Shown here: piece by piece, positions 42,968 to 53,949 of the stretch
Layout: every line of letters starts with the position of its first letter
Numbering within the stretch: the first letter of the stretch is position 1
Origin: Metaphire vulgaris
Taxonomy: Eukaryota > Annelida > Clitellata > Crassiclitellata > Megascolecidae
DNA: 64,000 nucleotides
Assembly (NCBI GenBank): GCA_018105865.1
Contig: CM030862.1
Coordinates: forward strand, 4,918,062 to 4,982,061
Reading direction: 5' to 3'
Notes under the pieces: generated by a model
Told to the model about the DNA's origin: nothing
Seen by the model: only the letters and a program-made list of their open reading frames with translations
Database searches by the model: none
Translations under genes and position numbers: made by a program

Positions 42968-45610
42968 TCACATTTAATAGAGTTAAGTAAGTAAAATCTC
43001 GTTGATTTTTATAGCGCCTTAGTGAGCAGCACAACAGTAGCTGCTTATTTTTAGGAACTCAGCCTTTCTTAAAATAGCTATGGGAAAGGTAAAGATCAGC
43101 CAGGCAATAGTCAACATCCAAGGGGCAATGAGGCTAGGTTGTTACAGCTATGGAGGAAATGATTTAAGAAAAAGGAAAGATTTAAGCTTAGACCTGAAGA
43201 CTTGAGGAGATAATGCAGGAATTATAGGAAATGAAGACTCAGATTTTATTGTTTTTGAAAGTGTCCAAGTTTGCGGAGGGAAGCTGGGATCAAGCTCCAA
43301 AGTTCAGGTGAGGCGTATGAGAAGGCACGGTTGCAAATTTTCAGGGATGACTGATTCAGCGGGCGTAAAAGAGATGACGAACGTGTGGGTTGAGGAGGTT
43401 GAGGGGTTAATAGTGATCTAAGGTAGACAGTGATGTGACGTCTCGAGACAGACTCGAGACAGTATTTTCAATGTCTTGGTCTTGGTCTTGCTGGCCAGTG
43501 TCTTGGTCTTGGTCTCGTCATTACTGTCTTGGTCTTGATAGGTATTCAAGACCGAGACAGTGGGTTTTTCCACTCTTTGTCAGAAACAAGATGAAACATA
43601 TCCAACAAATCATCCACAACAAAGAATGCTCACAAATTCAATCATAAAAATTTAATTGCCGGGTGCAGTCTGCTAGTCAGTTTAGTTGAGCATCCAAATT
43701 TTCATAATTTTATTACTGATGTTGATAAAAAAATGTGTGAATCCTGTTTTGTCTCTTTTCTTTATGTTTAAAATTACTGTCTTGGTCTTGAGCCTTGGTG
43801 TATTGGTCTTGGTCTTGACACCTAATGTCTTGGTCTTGGTCTTGAGGGTTAGTGTCTTGGTCACATCCCTGAAAGTAGACAGGTTTTGATGACTGAAGTA
43901 AGCTATATGTAAGTGTTATTATCTTATATTGGATACGTTCAGTTATTTTAAGCCAATGTAATGCTTTTAGTATGGGTGAAATATGGGAGAACAACTTAGG
44001 TGACTTAGTAACCACGAGCTAGTGCATTTTGCATTTATTGTAATTTGTTGATGGAGGCTTTGGGAAGATTATAGTAGAGGGAGTTACAGCAATTAAAAGA
44101 AACTCTGTCTTAGATGGGTTGAGAGCAAGGAGATTAGATGACATCCATGCAGAGATTGAAGAGAATGCAGATTCAAGCTTAACGATATGCATCAAATGAA
44201 GGAGGTGAGAAGGAAAGGAATAGCTGAGTGTCATCGGCATAGAGTTGGTGATTTAAATTGAGGGAATTAATTAAAGATGAGAGCAGTGTGGTGTAAAGGC
44301 TGAATAGTACAGGCCCAAGAAGAACAGATCCTTGATGTACTCCAAAACCTACACTGTGAGATAGAGAAATTTGGCAAAGACAGGACACTTGAAAAGACCA
44401 AGATTTGAGATAAGATGCAAACCAGTTGTGGGCTTTTTCAGATATGCGAAACCAGAGAGAGAGAGTCGCTCGAGCAGAATTTTGTGATCTATGGTATCAA
44501 ATGCTGCAGAGAGATCAAGGAGACAAAGGCCAGTAACTTGTCAGAGACCAATTGCAGTTAAGAGTCTGTCGTGAATGTAGGTAGGCGAGGATGGTTTCAG
44601 TTGAGTGATGTTTAGTGTAGGCAGACTGATGAGCATTATATAGCGAGTTATTTGAAATGCGTTTGGTCAGTCTGGAAAGCACAATTTTCTCAGTAAGTTT
44701 TGATAGAAGAGAAAGATTTGAGATGGGGCGATAGTTATTAAGATCTTCTCTGTCAAGACCAGGGTTTTTCAGCAGATTAGTGACAAAAGAGTTTTTAAAT
44801 GAGGATGGGGAAGTGCCTGAAGTCAGAGAGAGGTTGATGATTCTAGTTATGATAGGCCTAATCACAGTGGCACACTGTTTGAATTAAGAGGTAGGTATGG
44901 TATCTAGTTCGCATTGTTTGTTTAGAAAGGATAGTAAAAGTTTGGATACCTCTTCTTCAGTTGTAGGAGTGAAGCTGGATAAATTGCATGGAGGTTGTGG
45001 GGGAGGAGGGTAATGAGGAGAGGTGGTTTGAGTATGCGAATCTTAGAGATTTTTCCAGAGAAGAAGTTAGCAAAAGATTCAGCAAGTTCTGACAGGGAAA
45101 TGGATTGAGGGAGAGGTTTTGAGTCTTTGTGATGGAAAAGATCATTTACAGTTTCCAGAGCTTTCGTGGGTTAGAGCTATTTGTTGAAATGATGTTAGAA
45201 TAGTACTTCTTTTGGCAGATACAAGGAGATTATGGTAGCGGTTAGTGGCGGAACGAAGATTTAAAAGGTCAGGTGGAGAATGTGTTCTATGGTAGGTTCG
45301 TTCAAGGCGTCTATGAAATTATTTGAAAGCATGAATGAAAGAGTTATATCAGGGTTTGCTTTTGTGAGATGAAAGAGGTCTTGTGATGATAGGAGCATGC
45401 TATCAAGAAGACCGGATAACACAGAATTGTATTTGTTGTTCAGTGACTTCAGGGTCGTGGGGGGATAAGTAATTAGGCCAGAGTTCCTGTAAAACAAGTT
45501 ATAGGCCTATTTACCATAGTAGAGAGGAGGTAAAGCAATTGGATATTCAGAATTGAGGACCAAAGTATTGCATGTAAATTGTTCAAACTTCTTCAAAGTG
45601 ACTTCAGAGT
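42968..45610 (-). pseudogene. L2-A LINE, copy 4 (5'-truncated), split by a hAT
   Basis: From 45610 on the minus strand: linker 'KSLNNKYNSVLSGLLDS', then 'PIITRIINLSLTSGT' and 'LNNYRPISNLSLLSKLTEKI', 'KHHSTETIL', 'FGVHQGSVLLGPVLFSLYTT' (with an extra L), YADD at 44230-44241, 'ALNPSKTEFLLI', and after the hAT the C-terminal domain. A deletion near 44030-44090 removes the 'LGF' block. The tail is (TAAG/TTAC)n at 42972-42985. It pairs with copies 1-3 and 5. Confidence 0.9.
43428..43871. mobile_element. hAT-type element with CTTGGT repeats, inside L2-A copy 4
   Basis: The left end CAGTGATGTGACGTC pairs with the inverted right end CAGGGATGTGACCAAG. The flanks AAGGTAGA and AAAGTAGA match at 7 of 8. 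The undisrupted site is seen in L2-A copy 2 (24735-24755, reverse of 'ataaggtagacaggtttt'), so the boundaries are confirmed by a paralogous empty site. Subterminal DNA is tandem 'cttggtcttggt'. It is noncoding. Confidence 0.9.
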
Positions 45611-45967
45611 TAATATAGAGACTGGTAACTGGTCAACAAGTCATAATCTATGTCAACAACTTCTGCCGCTTCGAGATCATGTGATTGAATGGACAGCGTG
45701 GAATCTTTCTTGTGTTGTTGCAATAAATTGGCATATGGGGCCATCCATATAGTATAGTACGTTCGCAAAAAAGTCATATTTTCAACCCCCTCCCTCCTGT
45801 TGCACACCGTACATTTTAGTTACCCCCTCCCCTATGCGTACGTACAATTTAGCAAACACCCCCCTACATGGTGAAAATTAATTTTTAGCCATAGCCAAAA
45901 AACATTTGTTTACTATTAAATTAAAGGTTTTTAATATTTAAATAACCGTGAGAACAATAGTCTTGAC

Positions 45968-46904
45968 TAGGTTTGCCAGATTTCCAGATTTCCAAAGTCG
46001 AAATACGGGAGATTGTTACTGCGATCAATGCGCCCACTCCACGGTCCAGTTCATTGTGAATTATTATGACTAGAGCTATACTACACAACAGTACTATAGA
46101 GCAGTGGCGTAGCCAGGATTTACTGAAGGGGTTTTTGGTTTTGGTCATGGTCAACTGTGAAAAACTGTGAAAAAGTCTTGACAAACAAAAAAGTTCGTCC
46201 GCTCACAATGACACCTTTTTTCCTTTTCTTCGTTAGTGTTGGCAAGCAAAAAAGGTCAACGCCTTAATTAACTACATTATTTCTTCAATTTCTTGAATTC
46301 GTTCCGTTGTTAAGAAATGTTTTACTCCGGCAACCCCACGAAGGGGGGTTGATCCACATATCCGCAATCCGAGAATTAAAATGCGTGAAACAATGAAAAA
46401 TCTTTTGTGACAGCCAAGGGGGTTTAACTCCCAAAGCCCCTCCCCTCGGCTGCGTCACTGCTATAGAACATAGACTAGTAAAAAGCAGTAAGCAACACTG
46501 TTCAATGCACTGCATCATCTGTATGTAGTGAATTAATATTGCAAACAAGTTATTGGCTAATAATATTATTATCATAGACCTCCCAACAAGTCCTAAGTTC
46601 CTATTTCTGCAGTTAAAGTAAGAAGCAGAGGCCAGAGGGGCATTGCTGTGCCTGCCTCAGAGCCTCTGTTATCTTGTTTGATATTGTACTAAAGTAACTA
46701 AACTGTACTAATGGCTTTTATTTGACGTTTTATCATGCCAGAAAATGTGGTATTGTTTCGATTTTAAACGGAGTCTCAATGAAGTCTATCGACCTAGCCA
46801 AATACGGGAGATTTAGTCTCCCGCGTGGCATCCGTCCGGGAGGCGGGAGACTGGGGCTGAAATACGGGAGCCTCCCGTGAAATAAGGGATATCTGGCAAC
46901 CCTA
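45968..46904. mobile_element. hAT-type element, middle shell
   Basis: The left end TAGGTTTGCCAGATTTCC pairs with the inverted right end TAGGGTTGCCAGATATCC. The flanks GTCTTGAC and GTCGTGAC match at 7 of 8. 'aaatacgggaga' words occur at both sides. It contains the MITE at 46102-46460. Confidence 0.85.
46102..46460. mobile_element. hAT-type MITE, innermost
   Basis: The left end CAGTGGCGTAGCCAGGATT pairs with the inverted right end CAGTGACGCAGCCGAGG. The flanks CTATAGAG and CTATAGAA match at 7 of 8. The interior has 'gacaaacaaaaaag' and 'ggcaagcaaaaaagg' words like other CAGTGGCGTAGC MITEs here. It is noncoding. Confidence 0.85.
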
Positions 46905-47115
46905 GTCGTGACCCTTTGTTTGACAGTGAGAAAGTAATTTTGTTCAAATCAAATGCTTATGTGAATATACCAACCGTCTATCTATTTATAAATTTGAATG
47001 TGCGTACGTACAAATTCAGTCGTGACCCCCTCCCCCGTACGCTTCCGTACGCAAAATCGCCTAAATCTCAAACCCCGCTCGGTACGTGCGTACATACTAT
47101 ATGAACAGCCCCTAT

Positions 47116-47386
47116 CTCTGCCAACAACGCCCTTCACGCATATCTTCAACCAGGTGTTTTCTTGTGTGAAACTTATAGCAAGTTTGACGCCTCCCCTACC
47201 GAACAAAGGGGGCACTATGACCACCGTCCTGGTTCCCCTCCCTTTCCTCGGCCCCGGCAAAGGCCAATATGGCAATATCCCTAGGTCCGCTAATGGAGAC
47301 ACAGAGTAGAGACAGATGAGTTGGAAGCAGGTTTAATATACTCAGTTACTCACACATGGAAGAATGCATTGTGATATATATACATA

Positions 47387-47421
<35 letters not shown>

Positions 47422-47561
47422 GAACAAATCACCAATCATAATCGTATAAGAATGTCTCCTAAATGTCCATAAGATTCATAATATTCATTGTTAACATACT
47501 GTCCATATTTCAAAACATTTAGATCCGAATATCATTGTCATATATCATAATCAATCATAAA
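47116..47561. other. Unassigned sequence with (ATT)n run
   Basis: A (ATT)n microsatellite lies at 47388-47420, possibly a LINE tail on the minus strand, but no coding LINE sequence is recognisable beside it. No gene. Confidence 0.45.
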
Positions 47562-47853
47562 CAGTGGCGGTTCCACCATGTTCATGACTGGGGATGCATC
47601 CCCCACCGGGGTTCCGGATGACCTTTTTTGCTTGTCAACTTATTTTCCAGTGAGTTTTCAAAAAAATAGTGGAAAATACTGCGAATTGCCTTCTTTTTTA
47701 GCTTGTCGACCTTTTATGCAAGGTGTATTATTAGTGGGCAAACAATGACCTTTTTCTCTCTTTTCTTTGGTTTTTTCTTCACTTTGCATCCCCAACACCA
47801 ACTTCCTACAATTTTTTCATCTCCCCCCACCAAGAATTCCTGGAACCCCACTG
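47562..47853. mobile_element. hAT-type MITE
   Basis: The left end CAGTGGCGGTTCCACC pairs with the inverted right end CAGTGGGGTTCCAGG. Both flanks are ATCATAAA (47554-47561 and 47854-47861), a perfect target duplication. The interior has 'gaccttttttgcttgtcaac' and 'gcttgtcgacctttta'. It is noncoding. Confidence 0.95.
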
Positions 47854-47910
47854 ATCATAAAGCAATATAACTATTATTATTTAGAACTGCCCTTATCTGT
47901 TTAACCTTCG

Positions 47911-48117
47911 TTGAACTTCCTATCTTCAGCGTCTGCTACAACTTCCAGTTTATCAGACCTGCCGATTCAGTCTTCTTATAACTCGCAATCGCTTAACAAT
48001 CTAAATCCACAAGATGCTGAATTTAAGAAGTCACAAGAGTTCATTCTACGACGAAATCTCCCAAGGAAGCTCTCCAATTCCCGCGTTTCTACCGTTTATA
48101 TACCTCCAGCCCTCTTA
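47911..48117 (+). other. Open frame of unknown origin before the Harbinger MITE
   Basis: About 69 codons from an ATG, Ser/Asn/Leu-rich, with 'FKKSQEFILRRNLPRKLSNS'. The frame continues into the MITE without a stop, which is chance. It could be part of an unrecognised retroelement. I do not recognise a family. Confidence 0.25.
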
Positions 48118-48826
48118 AGCTGGGGCGCCACGGGCAAACTTTGTGAGCCGAACAAAGTCCCGGCACATTTCCACCTCATGGATAAGCCGGTTTCAATTGA
48201 CAGCTTGGCCACGCGCTCACAATGTGCGCCGGACGACTGGGGAGGGGTGAGTCGTGCGCGTACTGTTCGCGCTGACCGATTTGCAGCATACAACTCGCTG
48301 TGTGCGACCTACTTTCTAGTTGTTCAACCAATCAGGCGCGAGTTATTAAACGGATAAAGAAGTTAAAGAAGAAGCAGAAATGTCGATATACTCCGACGCA
48401 TTATGGTGTCCGCCTTTGCAATGTCATGTTCAATTCGAGATAACAAATCTTCAAATGCAGCAAAATCCATTCGTACGAAATTGTTAAATGATTGTTGGTC
48501 GGTCGCTGTCAGTTCCCTGAAAAGGGAATGGTACGCATCGTGCAACTCTCTGCACCTTATCCATGGTCTTGCCCATACTCGCTTCTTTCTTTTCTTATTT
48601 TTCCCCGTGGATAGTGCATGCACTGATCTGAGCGCCACCAAAAACATCATGCCACATAATAACACGGCGATTTGCTCGTCAGCCATTTTCTCTAAATGCG
48701 CTACTTGAACGACACGGGGGTGTGGCCTCATTTCTGCTCGTAGGTCGTAGTAGGTCGCATTTTTGGAACCGGGATATGTGCCGGGACTTTGTTCGGCTCA
48801 CAAAGTTCGCCCGTGGCGCCCCAGCT
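48118..48826. mobile_element. PIF/Harbinger MITE with TTA target site
   Basis: The left end AGCTGGGGCGCCACGGGC matches the inverted right end for about 55 bp (then 'actttgtgagccgaacaaag' and 'tcccggcacat' on both sides). TTA flanks it on each side (48115-48117 and 48827-48829), the PIF/Harbinger target. It keeps the first exon-like part of a transposase on the minus strand (48363-48731). The rest of the transposase is deleted. Confidence 0.95.
48363..48731 (-). pseudogene. Harbinger transposase N-terminal remnant
   Basis: The frame of 122 codons includes 'KKRKKRVWARPWIRCRELH', 'SLFRELTATDQQSFNNFVRM' and 'FEDLLSRIEHDIAKADTIMR'. The pattern R-x-W-x-R-P-W then F..L..E-L then F.N-F-x-R-M then F..L...I is the N-terminal region of HARBI1/ALP1-like transposases. 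It stops before the DDE domain. The 3' half is missing, so it is not active. It might still bind transposon DNA or MADF partners, but nothing shows that. Confidence 0.8.
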
Positions 48827-48917
48827 TTACTCAGCGCATATCGCTCCACGCGCGTTCCGCAGCGTGCGCTACCGTCTCGGCCTTATATAGCTTACCTATA
48901 CTTATACTTACCTATAG

Positions 48918-48921
48918 CTTA

Positions 48922-48976
<55 letters not shown>
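48918..48976. repeat. (TA)n microsatellite
   Basis: About 26 tandem TA units. The Tyr-Ile frames across it are artefacts. Confidence 0.95.
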
Positions 48977-48979
<3 letters not shown>

Positions 48980-49297
48980 CGCTAGTCGCTACGTTACACA
49001 AGCTTCATGTTTAGCAACTGCCTGTTTGGCTTGTTGTTAGCTTCAGAGTTGGGCAACTTGGGCAAAATCAAATCGCGTTTCCAGTCGCGATTTAAATCAC
49101 AGGGTTGATTTGATTTAAGAGCCAAAGATTTTATCTAAAAGTTGAGTGATTTGATTCGATTTGATTTGGGTTAGCTTTGACTCGATTCTATTTGAAAGCC
49201 AAATCACCATTATAGTACATATAGATATTCTGAGTTAAACATTGAGTCTGAAGTAGTAGCCATTATGGTTTGGTTATTTGCGCAGTTATTAATGGCT
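48977..49297. other. Unassigned, possibly a hAT left end
   Basis: At 49047 'cagagttgggcaacttgggc' followed by 'gatttgatttaag' words resembles a hAT end. The inverted partner was not found nearby. Similar 'tgatttgattcg' words lie at 61940-62095. No gene. Confidence 0.4.
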
Positions 49298-49717
49298 AAG
49301 TTTTTTAGTTATCACTTAGATAGGCCTACTGTTTATTTCCTATTCTATAATATGCTATTGTGGAGGAATTTTAGGCTTACCTGTTTCAATGCATGTTTAG
49401 ATCTTTACGTGTGCAATGATAAAGATTAATTAGGCCCTATAGTGATTTCTATGTAGCGACGTTACACCGATAGTCGACAGGTGTCGTCGAAGCGCCTTTA
49501 ATATGGAATCGAGTGTTTCAAAGTGTTCGATATTTTTAATTATTGATTTATCTGATTATTAGCCGTAGTTCTTGTATTGATATATCGCAGTAATCCACTG
49601 AAGTAAGTTTTTTAGTTATCACTTAGATAGGCCTACTGTTTATTTCCTATTCTATAATATGCTATTGTGGAGGAATTTTAGGCTTACCTGTTTCAATGCA
49701 TGTTTAGATCTTTACGT
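49298..49717. repeat. Perfect direct repeat of 113 bp
   Basis: 49298-49410 and 49605-49717 read identically, from 'aagttttttagttatcactt' to 'gtttagatctttacgt', with 194 bp between. 'atccactgaag' also occurs just before the second unit and just after it. There is no coding capacity. Confidence 0.9.
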
Positions 49718-49724
49718 TTAGATC

Positions 49725-50016
49725 CACTGAAGCACTCCTCGTGCCGCGCACACGCCTTGCCACTGCCGGCGACCGTGCCTTCCCGGTTACTGCAGCGAAA
49801 TCCTGGAATCGTCTTCCCATTTCTGTCCAAACATCAACTTCTCTTGACATATTTAAGAAGCGACTGAAGACTTGGCTGTTCGAGATCAGCTATTCTGTTA
49901 GATCCTGACCTATAGGCCTATTATTCATGTACAATGTAATGTGTTCGAGTAGTCCTTCTAGGACGATTTACCACAAAAATCTTAACTTTCAATAAATAAA
50001 TAAATAAATAAATAAA
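49725..50016 (+). pseudogene. L2/CR1-type LINE 3' end with (AAAT)n tail
   Basis: The frame reads 'LLVPRTRLATAGDRAFPVTA', 'AKSWNRLPISVQTSTSLDIF' and 'KKRLKTWLFEISYSVRS', then a stop. This is the C-terminal LINE domain (A-x-x.W-N.L-P....S...F-K..L-K-T-W-L-F). The tail is six AAAT units at 49991-50016. It is 5'-truncated within the domain. Confidence 0.8.
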
Positions 50017-50191
50017 TCCAAGAGTACTTACCTCTCAAGTATTCAGTATATGGCGATTTTCGTTTCAAAATGCCAAAAGAATGTTGAATGCATTTTAGCA
50101 ACCCTGTTTAATGCAAGGGCCTAGGGTCTTGAGTGTCAGCTCAGTGTAGCTAATGCGGTTCGATCGTGTGAGCTGTAGCTTTCATCTAGAC

Positions 50192-50519
50192 CAGCGGTTC
50201 TCAACCTTTATAGTACCGCGACCCTTTTAATTCAATTCCTCATGATGTGGCGACCCCCCAATGGTAAAATTATTTTCGTTCATAATGTAAACTGCTAAAA
50301 AAGAATAATTAAAATGTTCGAAATCATTATTATTCAACTGTCTCCAATGTCTATCCTCGAATGACAATTATAGTAAAACAACTAGCTATTACCAATGAGT
50401 AAATTTTGTGCAATAACAATAAAAGAGACAACCCTATATATCTGAAGGTCTCGGGCGACCCCTGGAAAATCGTCATTCGACCCCCGTGGGGGTCGCGACC
50501 CACAGGTTGAGAACCGCTG
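50192..50519. mobile_element. hAT MITE family M2, copy 2
   Basis: The ends are CAGCGGTTCTCAACCTTTAT and, inverted, CAGCGGTTCTCAACCTGTGG. Both flanks are ATCTAGAC (50184-50191 and 50520-50527), a perfect target duplication. It aligns over its whole length with 13819-14161. Confidence 0.95.
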
Positions 50520-50761
50520 ATCTAGACTCTAGAGCGATCGATACGGTTAGAACCCCGTTCTGACCGTCAGGGATCGAGGCCCTGAAGACAGTTTGTCGTC
50601 ACGCCGTCGAGACGCTCCAAGACAGTCTGCGTCCTGCCGACAGGACGCTACGGTTTGGCCGGAAAACACTAAAACAGGGTCGCATGCCCAAGGCGGATGC
50701 GTAGTCCTGCTCAAGCATACGCCACAACAGGGCCGCATGCCCAAGGTGAACGCGTAGTCCT

Positions 50762-51157
50762 TGTTATGTTCTCAGCGAGAAGAAGACGGATTCCAGGAAA
50801 GATATATAATCGTTTAATTAAGCAAAATGAAATAGAAACGCTTTACGATGAAAATATATAGAGATAATGTACAAGTCTTTGTTACGCACTCAAAGTTCGC
50901 TTGTGCGGCGCTCTCGAGAGTCTGTCGCTTACTTCGGTTGGGACGCCGCCCGGGCCTGCCCCTGAGCCGACGCCCCCCCTCCCCGGCTCCCACGTCGCCT
51001 GCCTAGGCTATGTGCCTAGCAGTGAGGTATATACATATTTACATAACGCGTCCTACAGTTGTTTATGACTGGGCTTAGCGCCTGTCTTTAACGGTCGCCG
51101 GCCCTCGGTGACTCATCTCGTCACGATTCCCAATTGTCTGTATCACATGATATCACA
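50762..51157 (-). repeat. 3' LTR of the Ty3/gypsy element
   Basis: 396 bp, starting TGTTATGTTCTC and ending ATGATATCACA on the + strand. It differs from the other LTR by about one substitution and eight short indels, most in homopolymers or dinucleotides. The polypurine tract (minus strand CTCGGGGGGAGG) abuts it at 51158-51169. Confidence 0.97.
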
Positions 51158-51197
51158 CCTCCCCCCGAGTGTACCATGCGTACACTCCAGGAACCCC

Positions 51198-53800
51198 TGC
51201 CTACGGCGAATATCGTGCAGGGGCTTTGCGGATCCTTGTTGACCGTCGAGGTGCCGGCCTTGGCGACGGGGTTCTGGGCAGCTCCACTTCTTCTGGTGTC
51301 GTCTGCTGCTGGACCGGGTCCGGTTTGTTCTCCGCTGGTTTATTTTCCTGACGAGTCCCAGTTTCTTGTTCCATCTGTGGTGGCTGTGCTCCCGGAGGTT
51401 GGCGTTGCATTCCATCCGTCATGGGGTCTCTGCCGATTCTCACTGCCGCGGGGACGATGTTTGGAGTAGGTTCTAATGTTTGCATCAGGTCTCGTCGATT
51501 CCTCCTGAGTTCGTATCCGTCCGTAGATATGACGCGATACGAGCGTGGTGGTTCCGGGAGCTCTTCTAGGACTCGTCCCAGTATCAGCTGATCTCCTTGC
51601 CGGATGCGCACCGTCTCTCCTGGTCTTAGTCGCGGCAAGTCCATTGATCCTCTGTCTGCAAACTGCTTCTCCAACGATTGTTTTCTTACCAGTTGCTCCC
51701 TGCTGTTGAGACTTGTTGTTGTTGTTGCTGTGGCGGCATTGACGGCAGGTCTGTTCGGATGCATCTGCCGTAGAGGAGCTGTGCTGGACTCAGATTTGTG
51801 TTGGCTATCGGGGTTGTTCGTAGGTGAAGAAACGCCCTGGCTACGCCCTGACCTGACTCGTGTGCTTTCTTCATGAGTTTCTTTGCTGTTTGGATCGCTC
51901 TTTCCGCTTGTCCGTTGCTCTGTGGATAATTCGGTGACGATGTGACGATTTGAAAATTCCAATCTTTGGCGAATCTGAGGAACTCTGCACTGGCACACGG
52001 CATGTTGTCTGCGACGAGCGATTCTGGCACCCCATACCGGCTGAAGATTATCTGCAGCTTGGTGATGACTCCGGTCGCTGTTTTCGATGTCAGTTTCTCT
52101 ACCTCTATGTACTTGCTGAAGTAATCGACTACCAGGAGGTGGTCTTGGCCGCGGAACGTGAAGATATCGCACCCCACCTTTTGCCACGGATAGTCGGGGA
52201 CCGGATGAGGGATTAGCGGCTGTTTCTGTTGTCTACGTCGGTTTTGGCTGCACGTTGAGCAGCGGCGGACGAACATCTCTATGTCGTGGTCGATTCCAGG
52301 CCAGTAGTAGTGTTGTCTTGCCAGCTGTTTCGTCTTCTCTATTCCCATGTGGCTGGCGTGGAGCTTCCTGACTAGTTCCTCGCGCTTGGATGTCGGTATC
52401 ACCATTCGTCGGTCTTTGAACACGATTCCTCCTGTCTCGTATAGCTCTGGTAGGATCTGACGGTATGCTTTTAGTTGGGTAGGCAGACCGTTGCTGTTGG
52501 TGGGCATTCCTTCCGTCAGGAATTTGCGAATTTGAGTCAATTCCGGGTCGCTAGCGGTTGCTGATCGAATCTCCTTGACTCCGGCGTTGCTCATCGGGAT
52601 CCTGAACAGGACCGTGTGGACCGCCACGTCGAGGTCTTCTGCGAGTTCTTCTTCTGCGGGGGATCTGGCATCTTGTAGGTAGGCCCTCGAGAGGGCGTCT
52701 GCCATGTGCATGTCTTTGCCTGGCGTATACTTGACGTTTAGCTGATATCTGCCCAGCCGCAGGAGCATTCTCTGAAGACGTGGTGTCGTGCAGGCTACCG
52801 GTTTGTTGAAAATGGCCTCGAGCGGTTTGTGGTCGGACTGGACGATGAATTCTTGGCCATAGAGGTATGTGTTGAAGCGTTCGCAGGCGAACACTATCGC
52901 CAACAGTTCCTTCTCGATCTGTGCATACCTGGTTTCGCAGTCTGTCAGAGCTCTTGACGCCGGCATATCGGATGATTGTCTTGCATCAGACAGGATCCTA
53001 GGCCTTTGCTAGAGGCGTCTGTCTGTACGATTAGCTGTTTCGATGGGTCGTAGTGGGCCAGTACCGTGTCCCTGCGATCTGCTGCTTGATCTTTTCGATC
53101 GCCGTGTGCTGCGGCTCCGCCCAATTCCACGGGACGTCTTTCTTCAGCAGCTGTCTGTAGGCATACGTGGTATTGGCGAAGTTCGGGATGTATCTGGAGA
53201 CATACGTTGCCATTCCGTTGAATCGAAGCAGGTCCTCTCTCGATGTCGGAGTTGGGAAGTTCGTGATGGCCCGCACCTTCTCTGGATCTGGCGAGATCCC
53301 TTCTTGTGAGACTAAATGTCCCAGGTAGCACACCTTTGAGACCATCAGCTGAAGCTTTGCTTTGTTGAAGCGAACGTTTGTGGCCCTTGCTCTCTCTAAG
53401 AGTTGTCTGAAAATCTTGTCATGCTCGTCGACGGACGACGCTGCGATTATGATGTCATCGAAGACGATGTTTACGCCCCTCGATGTCCCCGAACGCCTGC
53501 TGTGCTCTTTTTTGGAACACTTCAGGCGCACTGCTGATGCCAAACGGTAGGCGGGTGAAGCTGTAACGCCCGAACGGGGTGTTGAATGTCACCAGCTTGC
53601 TCGAATCTTCGTCTAATTCTACGTGCCAGAATCCGTCCTTCATGTCTATGATGGAGAACACTGTTTTGCCTGCCAGCCTCGGCAGGACGTCGTCGAAGGT
53701 TGGTACCTGGTAGTGTTCTCGCATGATGGCTCTGTTTAGCTCTCTTGGGTCGATGCAGAGCCTGATCGATCCGTCTTTCTTTTCCACGACGAGCATCGAA
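51198..53800 (-). pseudogene. Ty3/gypsy pol: RT, RNase H, integrase and tail
   Basis: RT starts near 53796 with 'LVVEKKDGSIRLCIDPRELN', then 'FSIIDMKDGFWHVELDEDSS' (first catalytic Asp) and 'FTRLPFGISSAPEVFQ'. A one-base shift in a GGGG run near 53473 moves to the frame with the V-F-D-D box (53454-53465), then 'CYLGHLVSQEGISPDPEKV'. RNase H has 'LIVQTDASSKGLGSCLMQ' and, after another shift near 52965, 'YAQIEKELLAIVFACERF' and 'SDHKPLEAIF'. Integrase in the 426-codon frame has H203/H206 and C236/C239, and catalytic D267, D320 and E355 (35 apart). A last shift near 51690 leads to 'RPGETVRIRQGDQLILGRVL' and the end 'STRIRKAPARYSP'. Confidence 0.93.
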
Positions 53801-53949
53801 AGTTAACCCACGCGGTCGGCTCGTCTCGTTTAACGATGATTCCATTTCTTTCCATGTTTTCCAATTTTTCTTTCACCTTTGGTAAGAGGGCCAAAGGTAT
53901 TCTTCTACAAGCGTGTACACACGGGCAGACGTCACTCCTGATAGTTATG

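Larger units (their letters stand above)
45738..47112. mobile_element. TIR element with GGGGC(C/T)(A/G)T ends, outer shell of a nest
   Basis: The left end GGGGCCATCCATATAGTATA pairs with the inverted right end GGGGCTGTTCATATAGTATG. TAT flanks both sides (45735-45737 and 47107-47115 region), allowing a 3-bp duplication. The ends carry 'gtacgtacaattta' and 'cgtacgtacaaattca' words. It is of the same type as 10956-12154. A hAT element (45968-46904) lies inside. Confidence 0.75.

Noticed and set aside
42831..43034. Thr-His repeat frame
   Set aside because: Translation of the (TG)n microsatellite.
48722..49014. Tyr-Ile repeat frames
   Set aside because: Translation of the (TA)n microsatellite.
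51604..51876. Plus-strand frames across the Ty3/gypsy element
   Set aside because: They are antisense shadows of gag and pol with no family features.
51700..52187. First half of the 328-codon minus-strand frame at 51201-52187
   Set aside because: It is a shadow of the integrase, which is in another frame there. Only the part below about 51700 is the real pol tail.
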